From the NCBI GenBank assembly GCA_937902945.1, contig CALEMD010000270.1, forward strand, positions 1 to 10,007: 10,007 nt of DNA, in the 5' to 3' direction. The stretch is from an uncultured Erysipelotrichaceae bacterium. GTDB taxonomy: Bacteria; Bacillota_I; Bacilli_A; Erysipelotrichales; Erysipelotrichaceae. How positions within the stretch are numbered: the stretch's first letter is position 1; every line of letters begins with the position of its first letter. The notes beneath the pieces were generated by a model that searched no databases, was not told the DNA's origin, and was given only the letters and a program-made list of their open reading frames with translations. Below, piece after piece: positions 6,617-10,007 of the stretch. Made by a program: the position numbers and the translations under genes.

Positions 6617-7321
6617 ATGAGTAAAAGAGAACTTAGAAGACCATTCTTTGTATGCAATCCAAAATCATATCTATATGGGGAACAGGCATTGAAGCTGGCA
6701 AAAACTGCTGATGAACTGGCAGAGCGCTATGACGTAGACATTCTGTTTACAGGTCAGCTGATTGATCTAGCAATGCTTCGGAAACAGACTAAGCACCTCA
6801 TTATATGTGCACAGACGATGGAAAGTCTGAAGCCTGGAAAAGGCATGGGACATATATTAGGAGATGGTCTGAAAGAGGCAGGTGTTCAGGCAACATTTCT
6901 GAATCATGCTGAAAATCCGATGACAGTTGCTGAATTGATTAAAACTGTTAAAAGATGCAATGAACTGGATATTCTCACAGTCATCTGTGCAGATGGTGAA
7001 GATGATGCAAGGGCAATTGCCATGCTTCAGCCGGATGTCATGGTATGCGAGCAGACCAGTCTGATAGGTACAGGAAAAACTGCAGATGCATCCTATATGG
7101 AAGCTACCAATCATCTTGTTAAGAGTATTTCGCCAGCCACTAAGACATTGCAGGCAGCTGGAATCAGCACAGGTGCTGATGTGTATAAAGCAATCATGTC
7201 AGGCGCAGATGGAACGGGCGGCACAAGCGGAATTGTATGTGCGAAAGATCCTGCTGCAGCACTGACAGAAATGATTGAAGCATTGGTTAAGGCAAGAGAA
7301 GAAATCAAGGAGGAAAAATAG
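6617..7321 (+). CDS. Triose-phosphate isomerase, short archaeal type
   Basis: A 234-residue TIM-barrel isomerase; the expected reaction is dihydroxyacetone phosphate to glyceraldehyde 3-phosphate, or a related ketose/aldose phosphate pair. Catalytic residues are all kept: Asn14 and Lys16 (CNPKSY), His97 (LNHAEN) and Glu145 (VCEQTSLIGTGKTA, with the flexible loop). The pattern follows archaeal TIMs, not bacterial TpiA: GHILGDGLKEAG, LNHAE in place of GHSERR, and AGISTGADVYKAI followed by SGIVCAKDPAAAL. Length is also nearer to the archaeal form (about 220-230) than to bacterial TpiA (about 250). ATG at 6617 has AGGAGG at 6606-6611, overlapping the aldolase stop. Position after an aldolase suggests it handles the DHAP released. 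An alternative is erythrulose-phosphate isomerase, known for TIM-like EryH proteins. It is probably not the glycolytic tpiA of this genome. Confidence 0.88.
   Translation: MSKRELRRPFFVCNPKSYLYGEQALKLAKTADELAERYDVDILFTGQLIDLAMLRKQTKHLIICAQTMESLKPGKGMGHILGDGLKEAGVQATFLNHAENPMTVAELIKTVKRCNELDILTVICADGEDDARAIAMLQPDVMVCEQTSLIGTGKTADASYMEATNHLVKSISPATKTLQAAGISTGADVYKAIMSGADGTGGTSGIVCAKDPAAALTEMIEALVKAREEIKEEK
7307..7313 (+). promoter_or_regulatory. Ribosome binding site that fixes the YjbQ-like start
   Basis: AAGGAGG lies inside the last codons of the isomerase gene, 9 bases before the ATG at 7323. It decides for 7323 over the in-frame ATG at 7275, which would overlap the isomerase by 47 bases, lacks an SD at a proper distance, and would add 16 residues without similarity to the family. 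Confidence 0.85.
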
Positions 7322-7322
7322 A

Positions 7323-7838
7323 ATGACAGTATTCCATTCTCAAATCATTCTGCATTCAAATGGACGCAGAGTGACATATCACAATATTAAGGATCAGGTA
7401 GTTGAGGCAGTTCAGAAGAGCGGAGTAAAAGATGGAATCGTGGTTGTTCAGTCGCCGCATACAACCTGCTCAGTTATATTTGAAGAATTTGTTCATGACA
7501 AAGATTTCAATGGCGATGAATTTCTGCAGGTTGATCTGAACAGAATACTTGAAAGAATTGTACCGCGCGAGACAACTGAGAATAAGGATTATCGCTATCC
7601 AGGTCCTAAGCATGTGGACTTCCTGATGAGCATGAATGATCCTAATTATCCAGCGGATCCAGGTACCATTCTGAATGGCGATGCACATATCCGCGGATCC
7701 CTGTTTGGTTCAAGTGAGACATTTGTTATAAAAGAAGGAAAGATTCAGACAGGAACTGTCGGATACATCTATTTTATCGATTGGGATCAAAACCGTGAAC
7801 GCGATAGAAAATGCAATATCTGCGTCATGGGTGAATAG
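7323..7838 (+). CDS. YjbQ/UPF0047-family protein encoded in a PTS operon
   Basis: A 171-residue cytoplasmic protein of the YjbQ (UPF0047, secondary thiamine-phosphate synthase) family. Recognisable motifs are VKDGIVVVQSPHTTCSVIFEE (His46), GDAHIRGSLFGSS (His122) and the C-terminal KIQTGTVGYIYFIDWDQNRER. His residues of these motifs form the family's presumed metal and active site. Typical members have about 130-140 residues; the surplus lies mainly between about 83 and 118, containing NKDYRYPGPKHVDF and a Pro/Asp/Asn-rich stretch. A weak thiamin-phosphate synthase activity has been reported for the family, but the physiological reaction is unsettled. Here it follows the isomerase by one base and precedes EIIB by 15, so a role on a sugar phosphate of this pathway is likely. 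That role is inference. There is nothing thiamine-related in the operon. Confidence 0.85.
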   Translation: MTVFHSQIILHSNGRRVTYHNIKDQVVEAVQKSGVKDGIVVVQSPHTTCSVIFEEFVHDKDFNGDEFLQVDLNRILERIVPRETTENKDYRYPGPKHVDFLMSMNDPNYPADPGTILNGDAHIRGSLFGSSETFVIKEGKIQTGTVGYIYFIDWDQNRERDRKCNICVMGE

Positions 7839-7853
7839 GAAAGGAGGAAGACA

Positions 7854-8144
7854 ATGAAGAGAATCCTATTGGTATGCGGAACAGGAGTTGCTACATCTAC
7901 CGTAGTAAGGAAGCGTGTCAGCGATATTCTTGATGCACGTGGGCACAAGAGGGATTATTCCATCACTCAGGGAAAAGTTGCAGAAGTCCCAGGACAGTCG
8001 GAAAACTATGATCTTTGCATTTCGACTGTTAACATCGACAAGAAAAACTGCAAGTGCCCATTGATTATCGGTACTCAGTTCCTGATGGGGATCAACACTG
8101 AACCTCTGATTGCACAGATTCTAAATATTCTATATAACGAATAG
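7854..8144 (+). CDS. PTS EIIB component, galactitol type (GatB-like)
   Basis: A 96-residue cytoplasmic EIIB of the lactose/Gat-type Rossmann-like fold. Phosphate passes from EIIA to Cys8 in the P-loop VCGTGVATSTVV and then to the sugar during EIIC-mediated transport. The C-terminal part ends with PLIIGTQFLMGINTEPLIAQIL, typical for GatB. Length is normal (about 94-100). ATG at 7854 has AAGGAGG at 7841-7847. It is separated from EIIC by 79 bases, the only real gap in the operon. Confidence 0.94.
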   Translation: MKRILLVCGTGVATSTVVRKRVSDILDARGHKRDYSITQGKVAEVPGQSENYDLCISTVNIDKKNCKCPLIIGTQFLMGINTEPLIAQILNILYNE

Positions 8145-8167
8145 ATTTGCAAAGCATCAGTTAGAAA

Positions 8168-8188
8168 GCAGCTACGGGGTATAGCTGC
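8168..8188 (+). repeat. Stem-loop in the EIIB-EIIC intergenic gap
   Basis: GCAGCTA (8168-8174) pairs perfectly with TAGCTGC (8182-8188) around a seven-base loop. No T-run follows, so it is not a standard terminator. It could be a processing or mRNA-stability element that changes EIIC levels relative to the upstream soluble enzymes. A TATAAT at 8193-8198 follows but has no fitting -35. The stem is certain as sequence; its function is a guess. Confidence 0.45.
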
Positions 8189-8223
8189 CATCTATAATTC
8201 ATTAAAAAAATAAGGAGGATTGT

Positions 8224-9597
8224 ATGGAATTTGTATTGGGTTTCTTCAACTACATCAGCTCTTTAGGAGCTAACGTAATGATGCCGATTATCATCTGCCT
8301 GCTTGGCGTCATCATGGGTGCCGGATTTGGAAAATCGCTTCGTGCAGGTCTTACAGTTGGCGTAGGCTTTGTTGGATTGAATCTAGTCATTGGACTTATG
8401 GGCAGTGCTTTGGGTCCAGCAGTACAGGAAATGGTTACGCGTTTTGGACTTTCTCTGACAGTCATCGATGTTGGCTGGCCGTCAGCTGCAGCAATTGCAT
8501 TTGCATCACAGGTAGGAACGTTTATTATTCCAATCTGCCTGCTTGTTAACATTCTTATGATTCTGACAAGAACTACGCAGACAGTCGACGTTGATATCTG
8601 GAACTACTGGCATTTTGCATTCACAGGATCTCTGGTTTCTATTATTACTGGAAGTCTGGTTTATGGAATTATTGCGGCAATAGTCAATGAAATAATAATT
8701 CTGGTTCTTGGCGATATGACTGCTAAGAATTGTGAAGAGACACTTGGTATGAATGGTGTTTCACTGCCGCATGGATTCACCACTGCTTTCGCTCCGATCG
8801 CAATGGCAATCAACTGGATTATCGATAAGATTCCAGGCGTCAGAGACATTGATTTCAACTTTGATACATTCCAGGAAAAATTCGGTGTGTTCGGCGAACC
8901 AATCATAGTCGGTACAGTTTTAGGAATTGCAATTGGTTTCTTAGCTGGCTATCCAGTCAATACAACATTAGGACTTGGCGTTCAGCTGGGTGCTGTATTG
9001 GTTCTGATCCCGAAGATGGCAGCTCTGCTGATGGAAGGTCTGCTTCCTGTATCTGATGCAGCAACTGGCTTCATTCAGAAGCATTTCAAGGGCCGCGGCA
9101 AAATGTATATCGGTCTTGATTCAGCAGTAGGCGTAGGCAATCCTATGACTCTGGCAATTGGACTGATCATGGTTCCGCTGGCAATATTCCTGGCGGTTAT
9201 TCTGCCTGGAAACAAAGTTCTGCCGTTTACTGATTTGGCTGTTCTTCCATATATATTCGTTCTGGTTATCCCAATCTGCAAAGGCAATGGCTTCCGTTCA
9301 TTCATTGTCGGTCTCGTTTGCCTGATTGCAGGTTTGTACATTGCGACTGACTTAGCACCATATATTACGGAAGCTGCAAAAGTTGCAAGCTTTGATATGG
9401 GCGGGGCTACAGCAATTTCATCCATCTGCGATGGCGGCAACCCATTGACATGGCTGATCGTGCATCTGAACGATTTTGGACCGATGATCGGTGCCGTAAT
9501 CGGTGTTGTGTTTGCTGTTGTATTAGCAATCTTCAATAGAGGAAGAATTTCAAAAGAAGCAAAAGCTTTAGAAGCAGAAACAGCAAAAACTGAATAA
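8224..9597 (+). CDS. PTS EIIC component, galactitol family (GatC-like permease)
   Basis: A 457-residue inner-membrane permease of the EIIC-GAT family. It binds and translocates the sugar or polyol while EIIB phosphorylates it. About ten hydrophobic segments are visible, including PIIICLLGVIMGAGF, VGVGFVGLNLVIGLMG, GTFIIPICLLVNILMIL, TGSLVYGIIAAIV and IGAVIGVVFAVVLAIF. A cytoplasmic-looking segment lies near residues 165-225 (NGVSLPHGFTTAF, IPGVRDIDF). The C terminus is a short hydrophilic tail. Length is close to GatC of Escherichia coli (about 450). ATG at 8224 has AAGGAGG at 8212-8218. GatC homologues also carry arabitol and other polyols or sugars, so the name does not prove galactitol. 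No further catabolic gene follows; the hairpin at 9623-9656 closes the operon. Confidence 0.94.
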   Translation: MEFVLGFFNYISSLGANVMMPIIICLLGVIMGAGFGKSLRAGLTVGVGFVGLNLVIGLMGSALGPAVQEMVTRFGLSLTVIDVGWPSAAAIAFASQVGTFIIPICLLVNILMILTRTTQTVDVDIWNYWHFAFTGSLVSIITGSLVYGIIAAIVNEIIILVLGDMTAKNCEETLGMNGVSLPHGFTTAFAPIAMAINWIIDKIPGVRDIDFNFDTFQEKFGVFGEPIIVGTVLGIAIGFLAGYPVNTTLGLGVQLGAVLVLIPKMAALLMEGLLPVSDAATGFIQKHFKGRGKMYIGLDSAVGVGNPMTLAIGLIMVPLAIFLAVILPGNKVLPFTDLAVLPYIFVLVIPICKGNGFRSFIVGLVCLIAGLYIATDLAPYITEAAKVASFDMGGATAISSICDGGNPLTWLIVHLNDFGPMIGAVIGVVFAVVLAIFNRGRISKEAKALEAETAKTE

Positions 9598-9622
9598 TCT
9601 AATAAACAATGATTGAATCAAT

Positions 9623-9656
9623 TTCGAGCATCCTTCCATATGGCAGGATGCTCGAA
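9623..9656 (+). terminator. Long stem-loop ending the PTS operon
   Basis: Twelve perfect base pairs (9623-9634 with 9645-9656) enclose a ten-base loop in which CCATATGG (9636-9643) can pair with itself. It lies 26 bases after the EIIC stop. The trailing bases are TCTT, a poor T-run, so it may terminate inefficiently or protect the 3' end. It is the only strong stem between EIIC and the next gene. Confidence 0.65.
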
Positions 9657-9734
9657 TCTTAAAATGATATATGATTCGCTGCATATATATGAATTATACT
9701 TTGTAAAATTGACAATGAATCGCTTGCCAGCAGA

Positions 9735-9756
9735 CTGAGACAATGATTTGTCTTAG
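9735..9756. repeat. Inverted repeat just before the RBS of the last gene
   Basis: CTGAGACAA (9735-9743) and TTGTCTTAG (9748-9756) pair through nine positions, one of them G-T, around TGAT. It ends four bases before the AAGGAG of the last gene, and a perfect TTGACA (9709-9714) lies upstream. It could be an operator or a 5'-leader hairpin near the ribosome binding site. The first TGAT-proximal arm repeats GACAATGA (9739-9746) found also at 9711-9718. Confidence 0.4.
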
Positions 9757-9771
9757 CATAAGGAGAATATG

Positions 9772-10007
9772 ATGGTGAAACGATATGAATATAACAGAAA
9801 AGAGTATCTTTGGCGGGTAACGATTATCGGTGCGGTTGGAGGAGCAGTGGCGGTATATTCAGCCATTCAGCTGCTGATCAATGCATCGGCAAATTACTTT
9901 TATGCGGCAACACTGATTGTAGGATTCTATACATTCTGGGAAACCTATATTTCTGCCGCAAATCCTAGTGCGGTAGAAATATCAGATGATCAAATGACAT
10001 TTTATGC
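9772..10007 (+). CDS. Small membrane protein, 5' part (3' end outside window)
   Basis: The frame stays open from the start to the window edge (78 codons and two bases). It begins with a charged N terminus (MVKRYEYNRKEYLWR), followed by two hydrophobic segments at about 17-36 (TIIGAVGGAVAVYSAIQLLI) and 43-57 (FYAATLIVGFYTFWE), with a short loop between them. The following VEISDDQMTFY resembles the start of a bacterial PH-like domain after two helices, as in YcxB or YdbT-type proteins, but too little is visible to be sure. AAGGAG at 9760-9765 lies 6 bases before ATG 9772; the adjacent in-frame ATG at 9769 is only 3 bases away and less likely. It is separated from the PTS operon by the stem at 9623-9656 and is probably a separate unit. 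Confidence 0.7.
   Translation, partial: MVKRYEYNRKEYLWRVTIIGAVGGAVAVYSAIQLLINASANYFYAATLIVGFYTFWETYISAANPSAVEISDDQMTFY

Noticed and set aside
7275..7322. Earlier in-frame ATG for the YjbQ-like gene at 7275
   Set aside because: It would overlap the isomerase gene, has no SD at a proper distance and adds 16 basic residues foreign to the family; AAGGAGG at 7307-7313 points to 7323.
8193..8198. TATAAT upstream of EIIC as an internal promoter
   Set aside because: No acceptable -35 at 16-18 bases and no extended -10; in AT-rich intergenic DNA it can occur by chance.
8250..9536. Several minus-strand open frames within the EIIC gene
   Set aside because: They mirror the membrane-protein codon pattern of the + strand gene and lack family motifs.
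9709..9737. Complete sigma-A promoter using TTGACA at 9709-9714
   Set aside because: No -10 better than three of six matches at 16-18 bases, so only the -35-like element is mentioned.
1..10007. Alternative genetic code (TGA read as Trp), since none of the complete genes ends in TGA
   Set aside because: Trp residues are encoded by TGG and no in-frame TGA is needed to keep any gene open; with so few genes the lack of TGA stops is weak evidence.

Overview
The window looks like chromosomal DNA from a moderately low-GC Firmicute. Signs of this are strong AGGAGG-type ribosome binding sites, short intergenic gaps, intrinsic terminators with T-runs, a PRD-type PTS regulator and a GatA/B/C-type phosphotransferase system. 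The S2 protein with a long basic, then Ala/Pro/Lys/Glu-rich tail and the Gat-PTS gene content would fit the Erysipelotrichia or a related lineage, but that assignment is an inference. All genes that can be supported lie on the + strand. No rRNA, tRNA, CRISPR array, insertion sequence or phage gene is visible.

Left part (1-2656), housekeeping: the 3' end of a Xer-type tyrosine recombinase (closest to XerC), a non-coding stretch with a probable promoter and a structured leader (541-715), then rpsB (ribosomal protein S2) and tsf (EF-Ts), one base apart and closed by a clear terminator. The usual neighbours pyrH and frr do not follow.

Middle (2657-3191): a single-gene unit with its own promoter and terminator, encoding a 136-residue acidic soluble protein that I do not recognise.

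Right part (3192-9656): a seven-gene sugar or polyol uptake and catabolism operon. In order it encodes a PRD/EIIB-like/EIIA activator, a stand-alone EIIA, a class II ketose-bisphosphate aldolase of the GatY/KbaY type, a triose-phosphate isomerase of the short archaeal type, a YjbQ/UPF0047-family enzyme, EIIB and EIIC of the galactitol (Gat) family. The first six genes are separated by 1-20 bases. EIIC is set apart by 79 bases holding a stem-loop. Likely logic: PTS import with phosphorylation, aldol cleavage yielding dihydroxyacetone phosphate, and isomerisation to glyceraldehyde 3-phosphate, with the activator sensing PTS phosphorylation state. No sugar kinase or polyol dehydrogenase lies in the operon, so the substrate may be a ketose cleaved directly as its phosphate; this is an inference. 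The YjbQ-like protein is the least explained member.

Right edge (9657-10007): a long stem-loop ends the operon. After a repeat-rich non-coding stretch comes the start of a small membrane protein gene that runs off the window.
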